NCBI RefSeq assembly: GCF_000255295.1
Contig: NC_017030.1
Location: 4,898,001 to 4,962,000 of the forward strand
Direction: 5' to 3'
From: Corallococcus coralloides DSM 2259
GTDB lineage: Bacteria > Myxococcota > Myxococcia > Myxococcales > Myxococcaceae
DNA length: 64,000 nt
The position numbers and the translations under genes are program-made. The notes beneath the pieces are model-generated. The model was not told the origin of the DNA, did not search any database, and saw only the letters and a program-made list of their open reading frames with translations. Positions 18,656 through 27,104 of the stretch are shown here, piece after piece. The first letter of the stretch is position 1; the number at the start of each line of letters is the position of its first letter.

Positions 18656-19510
18656 ATGGGCGCGGCGATCGAACGGTCGGGGTTGGCGGTGGTGGAGGAG
18701 CTGCGCGAACGGATCCGCCAGTTGCAGGCGGCGCCCCGTCGCGCGCTGTCGGTGCTGCGCACGGGCGTGGACGCGGTGGACGCGCTGCTGCCTCAAGGGG
18801 GCCTGCCGCTGGGGCACTCCGTGGAGCTGTGCGGCGAGGCGGCGTCGGGGCGCACCAGCCTGGCGCTGCGCGCGGTGGCGTCCGCGCACCGGGAGCTGCG
18901 CCTGTGCGCGTGGGTGGATGGTCCGAAGGAGCTCTATCCGCCCGCGGCGGCGGCGCTGGGCGTGGACCTGGAGCGGCTGCTCGTCGTGCGGCCCCAGGCC
19001 TTCGCGCAGCGGGTGTGGGCCGCCGTGCAGCTGGCGCGCAGCGGTGCCTTCACTGCGGTGGTGGTGGACCTGACGCTCGGCGTGGGCGCCCCGGGGCGGC
19101 CGGAGCGGCTGGCCCTGACGGAGGCGCGCAAGCTCGCGGACGCGGCGGCGCGGGGCGGGACGCTGGTGCTGCTCTTGACGTCGCCGGAGGCGCCCGCGGA
19201 CGGGCTCGCGCGGCTGCGGCTGGAGGCCCGGGGCGTCCAGGGCTGGTCCGTGGAGCTGGAGCGCAGCCGGGGCGGGAGCGTGGGGACTCGTGTCGTGAGC
19301 CCCTGGCGGGAGCTCTACCCGGAGGTGGGGCTGGATGCCGGCGCGCGGTTCCTGGACGCGGACGTGGAGACGCCAGAGGACGCGGGGCCGGGCTTCTACC
19401 GGGACCCGTCTGATCGCGTGCGCAACGGCATGGGCATCCTGGGCCAGCGCCCCGGCCGGGACGCGCCCATGCCTTCGCTGGGGGGCGCGCTGTCCCCGGA
19501 TGGCCGCTGA
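18656..19510 (+). CDS. imuA: ImuA-type RecA-like mutagenesis protein
   Basis: 284 aa, RecA/SulA-like accessory factor of the ImuA-ImuB-DnaE2 translesion mutasome. The ATG at 18656 has an excellent AAGGAGG site six bases upstream. The P-loop equivalent is GEAASGRTS, where the invariant Walker lysine is replaced by arginine, a change common in ImuA proteins. The hydrophobic strand LLVVRPQ and VVVDL follow as in RecA folds. The imuB start lies 18 bases after the stop, so the pair forms an operon. Its role in other bacteria is to support damage-induced mutagenesis; dnaE2 lies 15.8 kb downstream here. Confidence 0.9.
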   Translation: MGAAIERSGLAVVEELRERIRQLQAAPRRALSVLRTGVDAVDALLPQGGLPLGHSVELCGEAASGRTSLALRAVASAHRELRLCAWVDGPKELYPPAAAALGVDLERLLVVRPQAFAQRVWAAVQLARSGAFTAVVVDLTLGVGAPGRPERLALTEARKLADAAARGGTLVLLLTSPEAPADGLARLRLEARGVQGWSVELERSRGGSVGTRVVSPWRELYPEVGLDAGARFLDADVETPEDAGPGFYRDPSDRVRNGMGILGQRPGRDAPMPSLGGALSPDGR

Positions 19511-19528
19511 TCAGGAAGAGGGTGGGCC

Positions 19529-21073
19529 ATGCGGAGGGGCTACCTGCACATCACGCGCTTCCCGGTGCAGCGCAAGGTCATTGAGTCGCCCGCGCTCGCG
19601 GGCCAGCCGCTGGTGCTGGTGGAGGAGGTGCGCGGCCAGCGCCGGGTGGCCTTCGCCTCCACGCGCGCGCTGAAGGCCGGCGTGCGGCCGGGGATGACGC
19701 TGACGGCGGCCACCGCGCTGGAGCCCGAGCTGCGGAACTTCCCGTACCGGCTGAAGGACGAGGCCCAGGCGCTGACCGCGCTGGGGGAGTCGCTGCTCGG
19801 CCTGTGTCCTGGCTTCCAGCGCGACGCGCCGGACGGGCTGTGGTTCGACGCGAGCGCGGCGCACCTGGTGGGGGGCGAACAGGAGCTGGGCGCGCGCGTG
19901 CTGGAGATCTGTGGCGAGCAGGGCTACCGGGCGCACGTGACGGTGGCGTCGGAGGCGTTCACCTCGCGGGTGCTGGCGCGGCATGGCTCCCGGCGGGTGG
20001 AGGTGGTACCGGAGGGGCAGGGCGTCCGGGCGTTGGCGCCGCTGCCGCTGAGCGCGCTGGAGGACGCGGCGGCGAAGGCCTTCTCCGTCCTGGGATTGTC
20101 CACGTTGGGCCAGGTGGCGGCGCTGCCGGCCGGAGCGGTGACGGCGCGAGGAGGCGCGGCCGCGGCCCGGGCCCATGCGCGGTGCCGGGGCGTGGACGAC
20201 ACGCCCTTCACGCCGGAGCCACTGGAGGAGGCGCTGGAGGACCGGGTGGTGCTGGACGCGCCCGCGGACACCTTCGAACCCGTGCAGTTCGCGCTCAAGA
20301 CGCTGCTCGACCGGCTGGGCGCGCGGCTGTCCGGGCGGCAGCGGGCGGCGGTGCGGCTCACCTTCGTGCTGCGCCTGGACCCCACCGGCGAGGCCCAGGT
20401 GCCGCTCCTGCTGGCGCGGCCCACGGCGCGAGCGAAGCTGCTGTTGGACCTGGCGCGGCACCGGCTGGGGGAATTGCGGCTGGAGCGGCCGGTGGCGGAG
20501 GTCGCCGTGCGGGTGGACGCGCACGACGAGGACCTGGGCCAGCAGCTGGCGCTGGGGGACGCGCCGGAGGGGGACGCGGCCCTGGAGGGCGTGCTGTCAC
20601 GGCTGGCGACGACGCTGGGCGAGGAGGCGCTGTTCGCCGCGTCCCTGCAGGCGGTGCACCGGCCGGAGTCCGCGCATACGCCCCGGGCCTTCCATCCCCC
20701 GGAGACGCGGCGCGGCCTGCTGTCCCCGTCCGGCCTGCTGGCTCCAGCGCCGGAGGGCGAGAGGCCCGGGGCTCCCATCACCGTCTGGCGCGAGACGGGG
20801 GCCGCCCGGGAGCGGCCGTCGCGGCTCCTGGCCCAGCCGGCCCGGCTGGACGCGGAGGTGACGGCGTCCGGGGAGATGCTGGCGGCGCGGCTCGCGGGAC
20901 GGCGGCACCGGGTGACGGGGATGGCCGGGCCGGAGCGCCTGGGTGGTGAATGGTGGACGGACACCCCGTACCAGCGGGACTACTACCGCGTGCACTTCGA
21001 GGGGCTGGGGCCCGCCTGGGTGTACCGGGACGGGCGGGACGGGGACTTCTACCTGCAGGGGTTGTTCGATTGA
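19529..21073 (+). CDS. imuB: ImuB, catalytically inactive Y-family polymerase homolog
   Basis: 514 aa. The N-terminal half has the Y-family palm and fingers pattern, but the metal-binding residues are missing: the usual HIDMDAFF motif reads HITRFPV, and the SIDEAYLD motif reads WFDASAAHL, so the Asp and Glu carboxylates needed for catalysis are not conserved. This is the known condition of ImuB, which acts as a scaffold linking DnaE2 to the beta clamp. A helix-hairpin-helix type region is expected around residues 170-215. It follows imuA closely on the same strand. There is no dnaE2 directly behind; the next gene is an unrelated lipoprotein. Confidence 0.92.
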   Translation: MRRGYLHITRFPVQRKVIESPALAGQPLVLVEEVRGQRRVAFASTRALKAGVRPGMTLTAATALEPELRNFPYRLKDEAQALTALGESLLGLCPGFQRDAPDGLWFDASAAHLVGGEQELGARVLEICGEQGYRAHVTVASEAFTSRVLARHGSRRVEVVPEGQGVRALAPLPLSALEDAAAKAFSVLGLSTLGQVAALPAGAVTARGGAAAARAHARCRGVDDTPFTPEPLEEALEDRVVLDAPADTFEPVQFALKTLLDRLGARLSGRQRAAVRLTFVLRLDPTGEAQVPLLLARPTARAKLLLDLARHRLGELRLERPVAEVAVRVDAHDEDLGQQLALGDAPEGDAALEGVLSRLATTLGEEALFAASLQAVHRPESAHTPRAFHPPETRRGLLSPSGLLAPAPEGERPGAPITVWRETGAARERPSRLLAQPARLDAEVTASGEMLAARLAGRRHRVTGMAGPERLGGEWWTDTPYQRDYYRVHFEGLGPAWVYRDGRDGDFYLQGLFD

Positions 21074-21131
21074 GGGGCGGGCGGGTGCGGTCGGGGTGGA
21101 GGCCCCGCCGCTTGTGGCCTAGCGTGACGGC

Positions 21132-21665
21132 ATGCGCCCCGCACGACTCCTCCCGCTGCTCCTCGTGTCCCTCGTTCTTTCGGCCTGCGCCGCCCGGCAG
21201 GTGCGCCCGGAGGGAGCCATTCGCAAGGTGGTGGTGGTGTCGGGCTCGCGCGTGGACGTGCTGCCCACGGGCTCGTTCCGCCAGGACATCATCGGGGAAA
21301 GCAACCCGCGCACGGTGCTTGCCCGCCAGGCGGAATCGGAGCTCCTCTCGCGCGGCTTCGAGGTCGTGGCCACGCGCCAGTCCCAGGCCCCGGTGCCGCT
21401 CACGGACGAGGTGGCGTCCTTCATCCAGCAGAACAAGGCCGAGGCCGCGGTGGTGGTCATCCTGGACTGGCTGGACGTGTCCGGCGCGGCGGTGCTGAAC
21501 CGGGTGGACGTGGTGCTGCGGCTGGGCATGGTGGACCCCAACGGCCAGGTGCTCTGGACGGACACGTTTCGTTCGCAGCCCATCGTGAGCGCCTACCAGT
21601 CCGCCACGGACTGGAACTCGTTCCTGCGCCGGGCCGTCATCGACGCGATGCCGGCGGTGCCGTGA
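21132..21665 (+). CDS. Hypothetical lipoprotein, 177 aa
   Basis: The N-terminus is a lipoprotein signal with lipobox VLSAC. The remaining 155 residues look like a soluble alpha/beta domain (for example VVVVSGSRVDVLPTG and AAVVVILDWLDVSG) similar in style to small outer-membrane-associated lipoproteins that handle a paralogous TolB-like fold, but I do not recognise the family with confidence. The stop is 34 bases before the epimerase start, so the two may be co-transcribed. Confidence 0.75.
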   Translation: MRPARLLPLLLVSLVLSACAARQVRPEGAIRKVVVVSGSRVDVLPTGSFRQDIIGESNPRTVLARQAESELLSRGFEVVATRQSQAPVPLTDEVASFIQQNKAEAAVVVILDWLDVSGAAVLNRVDVVLRLGMVDPNGQVLWTDTFRSQPIVSAYQSATDWNSFLRRAVIDAMPAVP

Positions 21666-21699
21666 TGGCCGTCCTCCTTTCGCGCGTGACGAGGGGGGC

Positions 21700-22674
21700 A
21701 TGCGGGTCCTGGTGACGGGCGCGGCGGGCTTCATCGGTGCCCACGTCTGCGAGCGGCTGCTCTCCCGGGGTGACACGGTGGTGGGCCTGGACGCGCTGGA
21801 CGCGGCCCCTGGGGACGTGGCGCTGCGGCGCTCGCGCCTCCAGCGGCTGTCCGGGGCGCGCGGCTTCACCTTCCTCGCAGGAGACATCACGGACGCGGCC
21901 CGGCTGGGCGAGGCGTTCTCGGCCGCGCGTCCGGAGGGCGTGGTGCACCTGGCCGCGCGGGTGGGCGTGCGGGCCCCGGACGCGGAGGCTCCGGCGTACG
22001 CGGACACCAACGTGACGGGCTTCGTGCGCGTGCTGGAGGCCTGTCGCGAGGCGCGCGTCCAGCACCTCGTGTATGCGTCCTCCAGCTCCGTGTACGGCGC
22101 GGCCACGCCCGCTCCGTTCCGCGAGGACGCGCCCGTGGATCAGCCGCTCAACCTCTACGGCGCCACCAAGCGCGCCAACGAGCTGATGGCGCACGCGTAC
22201 AGCCACCTGCACCGGCTGCCCACGAGCGGCCTGCGCTTCTTCACGGTGTACGGGCCGTGGGGACGCCCGGACATGGCGCCGCTGCTGTTCCTGCGCGCGC
22301 TGGCGAAGGGTGAGCCCCTGCGGCTGCACGGCGATGGGCGCATGCGGCGCGACTTCACCTTCGTGGACGACGTGGCGGAGGCCGTGCTGCGCGTGCTGGA
22401 CCGGCCGCCGTCGGGGAGCCCGCCGCACCGGCTGCTCAACGTGGGCCATGGCGAGCCGGTGGCGCTGGGGGACTTCGTGGGCCTCCTGGAGCGGCACTGG
22501 GGCACGAAGGCCCGCGTGACGTCCGTGCCCTCGGCGCCCGCGGAGATGGTCTCCACGTGGGCGGACACCTCGCGGCTGGAGGCGGTGACGGGCTTCCGGC
22601 CGCGCGTGTCCGTGGACGCGGGCGTGGCCCGGCTGGTGGCGTGGTACCGGGAGTGGAGCGCGACCTCCCGCTGA
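21700..22674 (+). CDS. NAD-dependent nucleotide-sugar epimerase (extended SDR)
   Basis: 324 aa. The N-terminal Rossmann motif GAAGFIG (residues 7-13), the SSSSVYG strand and the catalytic Tyr153-x3-Lys157 (YGATKRANE) define an extended short-chain dehydrogenase. The patterns HLAARVGVR, RFFTVYGPWGRPDMAP and RDFTFVDDV are those of UDP-glucuronate 4-epimerases of the CapI/GAE type, so it probably interconverts UDP-sugar epimers for surface polysaccharide. No glycosyltransferase is encoded nearby. The start has a GAGGGGGG ribosome site. dTDP-glucose dehydratase activity is less likely. Confidence 0.88.
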   Translation: MRVLVTGAAGFIGAHVCERLLSRGDTVVGLDALDAAPGDVALRRSRLQRLSGARGFTFLAGDITDAARLGEAFSAARPEGVVHLAARVGVRAPDAEAPAYADTNVTGFVRVLEACREARVQHLVYASSSSVYGAATPAPFREDAPVDQPLNLYGATKRANELMAHAYSHLHRLPTSGLRFFTVYGPWGRPDMAPLLFLRALAKGEPLRLHGDGRMRRDFTFVDDVAEAVLRVLDRPPSGSPPHRLLNVGHGEPVALGDFVGLLERHWGTKARVTSVPSAPAEMVSTWADTSRLEAVTGFRPRVSVDAGVARLVAWYREWSATSR

Positions 22675-22692
22675 GGCCTGCGTGAAACGGCG

Positions 22693-22736
22693 GCGGGCGC
22701 CGCCCGGGGCTCGTGAAGACCCCGGCCGACGCCCGC
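22693..22736. terminator. Two-part hairpin between epimerase and CARDB gene A
   Basis: An outer stem GCGGGCG/CGCCCGC and an inner stem CCGGGG/CCCCGG enclose TCGTGAAGA. It sits between convergent genes. Seventeen bases of it (TCGTGAAGACCCCGGCC at 22711) recur exactly after CARDB gene B. Confidence 0.75.
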
Positions 22737-22761
22737 GCGTCCTACGTGCCGCGGAGTGTGG

Positions 22762-25700
22762 CTACGGCAGCACCGCGAGGAAGTTCTCGACGAAGGCGTT
22801 GTTGTCCTCGCGCAGCTCCGTCACCGACCGCCACGGGTCCACCAGCGCGCCCAGGTAGAACAGCCCGGAGCTCTGGTAGCCGGGCAGCGTGTACGCGGAG
22901 GTGATGTGCTGGCGCGTCGCGCACTGCCCCGCGGCCAGCTCACCCACTTCCAGCTGGCCCAGGGGCACCTGGATGGAGGAGTCCGGCATCTCGTTCGAAA
23001 ACGCCAGGGTGGGCTGGGTGGAGAGGAGGAGCTCCACCTGGCTGTTCCACCCCGAGGGAGCGGTGCCCTGGTTGCAGACCGTCACGGTGGTGGTGAACAT
23101 CTCGCCCCAACGCACGGCGAACGGCGCGGTGACTTCCGTGACGACCAGGTCCGGCGCGTTCCCCACGCCGATGCGGCCCCGCACGAAGGCGTTGTTGTCC
23201 GTGCGCAGCTCATCGTGGGGCGACCAGGTGCGCACGATGGCTCCCACGAAGAGGGGCGCTTCCGGATCCGTGGAGGGCGGATTGGCGTGGAAGGAGCCTT
23301 CCCGCGTGATGCACGCGTTCTCCGGCAGGGGCGGAATGTCCGCCGTTCCCGCAGGGGACACGCCGGAGCCCGGCTCAAAGAAACCTCCGGGGAAGTTCAG
23401 CTCCGGCGGGGTGGACTCCGTGGAGAGGAAGAACTCCACCATCTGGCCGTAGGAGGGCTGCGTGCCCTGGTTGCAGACGGTGATGGAGACCTGCGCCTGT
23501 CCATAGTGCTCGATGTTCGCCGGCCCACCCATCGCGGTGATGACGAGGTCCGGAGCGGACCCCACGCCGACGCGCGGCCCGACGAAGGTGTTGTTGTCCT
23601 TGCGCACTTCCTGGACGTTCCAGTGCCGGTCCACCATGGCCCCCACGTAGTAGGTCCGCGGCTCCGGCCCCGTGCTCCCGTAGAAGTTTCCGGGCACCGG
23701 CGTGGTGATGCAGGTGCGCGCTCCCAACTGGTTGAGGTAGACCTCGCCCAGGAGGTCCCCGGGAGGCGGCGGAGGCTCGTACTGCGCCGGCAGGGACAGC
23801 TCGGGATGGGTCAGCAGGTGCAGCGTCACCTGCTGGCCGTACGAGGCCTGGGAGCCCTGGTTGCAGACGGTGACCGTGGTGGTGAAGGAAAGGCCCTCCT
23901 GGATGCTGGCGGGCGGCGTCACCGCGGTGATGACCAGGTCGGGCCCCGACCCCACGCCAATGCGCCCTCGCGAGAAGACGTTGTTGTCCTCGCGCAGCTC
24001 CGCCCGGTTCTGGAACGGATCCACGGCGGCGCTCAGGTACACGGGCTGCTCCGGCGAGGTCCCATAGGGCTGGTCGGCGGACACCATCCCCATGGAGCTC
24101 ACGCACTGCCCGGCCTGGAGCGGCGCGACGTTCAGGAACCCCGCGACGGTCTGGTTCGGGTTGGGGAACGGCGACGGCTGGCCCGGCCGAGGCAGGGTCC
24201 AGGTCTGCTCCGTGGACACGACGAGCGCCACCTCGGTGGAGCTGGAGGGATCGGTTCCCACGTTGCAGACGCGCACGGTGGCGGCGAACGGCTCCCACGG
24301 CGCGACGGTGGCGGGGGCCTCCAGCGCGGTGACCACCAGGTCTGGCCCGTCGCCCACGCTCAGGGGACCCGCAACGCGGGTGTTGTTGTCCCAGCGCATC
24401 TCCTGCGTCATCGCGCCCGGATTGACGACGGCCCCCAGGTACAGCGGACGGAACGGAATCGCGTTGGGCGGCGAGTCCGCGGGTCCGGAGATCTGCCGCG
24501 TGGTGCAGGCGCCCGCGCCCAGCGACGACAGGGGCGCGTCACCCACGAACCTCTGGCTGGCCCCCGTCGGCATGGATGGGAAGGGCAGGGGATTCGGCGC
24601 CGGCAGGGTGTCCTCCGCGCTCACGTAGACCGCCACGTGCGAGGAGCTGTTCAGCGGCGCCGTGCCCACGTTGCAGACCTTCACGGTGCTGGTGAAGGTG
24701 TGCCCGGGCCGCACGCTGGCGGGCCCCTGGAGCTCGGTGATGACGAGGTCCGGCCCGTAGCCCAGGCCCATGATGCCCGCGGCGAAGCCGTTGTTGTCCA
24801 CGCGCGGCTCGACCCCCGGCAGGTCCACGACCGCGCTCAGGTTCAGGGGCCGCTCGAACGGCCAGGGCATCGCGTCCACCGGACGCTCGGCGTGGAACGT
24901 GGAGCGTTGGGTCGTGCACTGCCCGGGCTCCAGCGTTCCGTAGGGCTGGGCGCGGCCCAGGAAGGCGTAGGCCCGCGTGGGCTCCGCGAACACGGGCGGA
25001 GCCGGATACGGCTGCGACACGGGAGGCGTCGTCTCCGTGGAGAGGAACAGCGACACCCCGAAGGAGGACGCGGAGGCGTTGCCCTGGTTGCAGACCGTGT
25101 AGGTCGCGGTGAAGGGCTGGCCTTCATCGAGGTTCGCGGGGGCCTTCACGTCGGTGACGACGAGGTCCGCTTCCGGCCCCGTGCCCACCAGCCCCTGGGT
25201 GAACGTGTTGTTGTCCTCGTTCAGCTCCTGGATGCCGTGGAACGCGTCGACGGCCGCGCCCAGGTACAGGGGCTGACCCGGCTGCGCCTCCCAGGGCAGG
25301 TTTCGGTGCGCATACACCGTCACCGTCCGGCATTGACCGGCGGAGAGGAAGGACACGTCCGTCGCGCCCACCTGGGCCTGATTCGGCGTGGGGAAGGGCC
25401 CGGACTGCGGCGAGAGCACCACCGCGTCCTCCGTGGAGAGGTACAGCTCCAGGTAGGCGTAGCCCGTCATGTCGCCCGTGCCCACGTTGCAGACCTGCGC
25501 CTCGACGGGGAACGAAGAGTACTCCGGGAGGTTGGCGGGCCCCTTCAGCGACCGGACCACCAGGTCGGGGCCATAGCCCACGCCCACGGTGCCCTTCGTG
25601 AAGGTGTTGTTGTCATCCCGCAGCTCCTGGACGGACTGCATCCCGTCCACGCGCGCGCCCAGGTACAGCGGCGACCCGGGCTGGTAGGCGAAGGGCAGGT

Positions 25701-26895
25701 GCGAGCTCCCGAACACCGGCAGCGTGATGCACCGGCCGGCATCCAGCCCCGGCGCCTGCGCCTGGCCGACGAAGGCCTCCGTCTGGGAGCCGGGATCCTG
25801 CACGGCGGCCAGCGAGGCCTCCGTGGACAGCAGCACGTCCACGCGCACATCCGAGGCCTGGTCCGTGCCCACGTTGCACACCTTCACGGAGCCAGAGAAC
25901 GGCTGCCCCGGATCGATGTTGGCGGGCCCCGTCACGTCGGTGACCACCAGGTCGGCCTGGAACCCCAGGGCAATCCGACCCGCGACGCGCGTGTTGTTGT
26001 CCTCGCGCAGCTCGGTGCGCTGCTGCTCCGGGTCGATGATGGCGCCCACGTACAGCGGCTGCTCGGGCTGGGTGGCCGCCGGGGGGACATGGGCGAACGC
26101 CTGCGTCCGGACCGTGTGGCATTGGCCCGCCTTCAGCGGCGGCGCGATGAGGGAGCCCACCTGCTCCTGGGTATCCGTCGGCGTGCCCGGAGTGGGGAGG
26201 CTCAGGGTGTCCACCGTGGAGATGTAGACCTTCACCTCGGAGGAGGAGGCGGCATCCGTGCCCACGTTGCAGACGCGCACGTCGGCCAGGAAGGGCGTTC
26301 CCGGCTGGACGCTCGCGGGCGTGCTCACTTCGGAGACCACGAGGTCCTGCTCGTAGCCCATGCCCATCAGGCCGCGGACGAAGCCGTTGTTCGTCTCATC
26401 CAGCTCCTGCACCTGCTGCCAGGTGTCGATGCTGGCGCCCAGGTAGAAGGCGCCGGGAATCACTCCGTCCATGGGAGGCAGCGCGTAGGCGTTCACGGTG
26501 CGCGTGACGCACTGGTGGGCCTCCAGCGGACCCACGCCCACCTCGCCCACGGTGATCTGCTGGGTCGGGGGTGGACCATTGGGGTCGGGCACCTGCTGGG
26601 TGGGGGTCGTGGACAGGTACAGCTGCAGGAACGTGTCGCCGCTGCCCTGGGGATACGCGGCCGCGGAGCCCTGGTTGCAGACCTTCACGGTGGCGGTGAA
26701 GGCAGACCCGTCGCGAACGCTGTCGGGGGCGCGAAGCTCGGTGATGACCAGGTCCGAGCCATGGTCCAGTGAATGGGTTTGACCGCGGGCGGCCTTCGTT
26801 TCGGACGAAGCGCCTTCACTTCCGCAGCCGGTCATGACGAGCGTGCCAGCGACGAGCAGACACGCGTGTCTCCATGACGGCGAGAGCCGTTGCAT
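22762..26895 (-). CDS. Giant CARDB-repeat lipoprotein A (10 repeats)
   Basis: 1377 aa, surface lipoprotein. Starting at ATG 26895 (AAGGAGAACAC just upstream) gives a signal with lipobox VMTGC. The rest is ten tandem repeats of about 130 residues, each opening with (P)DLVVTE, carrying VCNxG and a later QCxT/GQC cysteine, and closing with ELREDNNTFV, the pattern of CARDB (cell-adhesion related, bacterial) beta-sandwich domains. The two conserved cysteines per repeat suggest one disulfide in each domain. The repeat period in DNA is about 390-415 bases. The protein is probably an elongated adhesin or matrix protein on the outer membrane. It is a paralog of the adjacent gene at 27105-30809, and a terminator follows its stop. 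Confidence 0.92.
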   Translation of the reverse strand: MQRLSPSWRHACLLVAGTLVMTGCGSEGASSETKAARGQTHSLDHGSDLVITELRAPDSVRDGSAFTATVKVCNQGSAAAYPQGSGDTFLQLYLSTTPTQQVPDPNGPPPTQQITVGEVGVGPLEAHQCVTRTVNAYALPPMDGVIPGAFYLGASIDTWQQVQELDETNNGFVRGLMGMGYEQDLVVSEVSTPASVQPGTPFLADVRVCNVGTDAASSSEVKVYISTVDTLSLPTPGTPTDTQEQVGSLIAPPLKAGQCHTVRTQAFAHVPPAATQPEQPLYVGAIIDPEQQRTELREDNNTRVAGRIALGFQADLVVTDVTGPANIDPGQPFSGSVKVCNVGTDQASDVRVDVLLSTEASLAAVQDPGSQTEAFVGQAQAPGLDAGRCITLPVFGSSHLPFAYQPGSPLYLGARVDGMQSVQELRDDNNTFTKGTVGVGYGPDLVVRSLKGPANLPEYSSFPVEAQVCNVGTGDMTGYAYLELYLSTEDAVVLSPQSGPFPTPNQAQVGATDVSFLSAGQCRTVTVYAHRNLPWEAQPGQPLYLGAAVDAFHGIQELNEDNNTFTQGLVGTGPEADLVVTDVKAPANLDEGQPFTATYTVCNQGNASASSFGVSLFLSTETTPPVSQPYPAPPVFAEPTRAYAFLGRAQPYGTLEPGQCTTQRSTFHAERPVDAMPWPFERPLNLSAVVDLPGVEPRVDNNGFAAGIMGLGYGPDLVITELQGPASVRPGHTFTSTVKVCNVGTAPLNSSSHVAVYVSAEDTLPAPNPLPFPSMPTGASQRFVGDAPLSSLGAGACTTRQISGPADSPPNAIPFRPLYLGAVVNPGAMTQEMRWDNNTRVAGPLSVGDGPDLVVTALEAPATVAPWEPFAATVRVCNVGTDPSSSTEVALVVSTEQTWTLPRPGQPSPFPNPNQTVAGFLNVAPLQAGQCVSSMGMVSADQPYGTSPEQPVYLSAAVDPFQNRAELREDNNVFSRGRIGVGSGPDLVITAVTPPASIQEGLSFTTTVTVCNQGSQASYGQQVTLHLLTHPELSLPAQYEPPPPPGDLLGEVYLNQLGARTCITTPVPGNFYGSTGPEPRTYYVGAMVDRHWNVQEVRKDNNTFVGPRVGVGSAPDLVITAMGGPANIEHYGQAQVSITVCNQGTQPSYGQMVEFFLSTESTPPELNFPGGFFEPGSGVSPAGTADIPPLPENACITREGSFHANPPSTDPEAPLFVGAIVRTWSPHDELRTDNNAFVRGRIGVGNAPDLVVTEVTAPFAVRWGEMFTTTVTVCNQGTAPSGWNSQVELLLSTQPTLAFSNEMPDSSIQVPLGQLEVGELAAGQCATRQHITSAYTLPGYQSSGLFYLGALVDPWRSVTELREDNNAFVENFLAVLP

Positions 26896-27008
26896 GTGTT
26901 CTCCTTGGGGGTGTGTGAAATACATGAGGCGCCAGCCGGGCCGGGTCCGACGCCGCGAGGACACTAAAGGGATGCCCTGACATACGAAAAGCCACTGCGC
27001 TTCAAACC
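26896..27008 (-). promoter_or_regulatory. Upstream region of CARDB gene A, homologous to that of gene B
   Basis: Blocks such as GGTTTGAA, the GGCTT core and the GTCC-CGCG-CGT stretch recur in the same order before gene B (30810-30932). The leader was therefore duplicated together with the gene, and it probably contains the promoter; I cannot place the -10 and -35. Confidence 0.5.
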
Positions 27009-27045
27009 TGGCGTGTCGGAAGCGTGGCCTGGAAAGGCAGACACC

Positions 27046-27070
27046 GGCCGGGTTCGTGAAGACCCCGGCC
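27046..27070 (-). terminator. Terminator-like hairpin after CARDB gene B
   Basis: GGCCGGG pairs with CCCGGCC around TTCGTGAAGA. It shares 17 exact bases (27054-27070) with the hairpin behind gene A. Confidence 0.7.
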
Positions 27071-27104
27071 AGCGCCTGCGTGTCTCACTTGCCGTGAAGT
27101 GCGT

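Noticed and set aside
22756-26772. 1338-codon plus-strand open frame opposite CARDB gene A
   Set aside because: It tracks the reverse complement of the repeats and has no domain of its own; the minus strand has signal peptide, ribosome site and conserved repeats.
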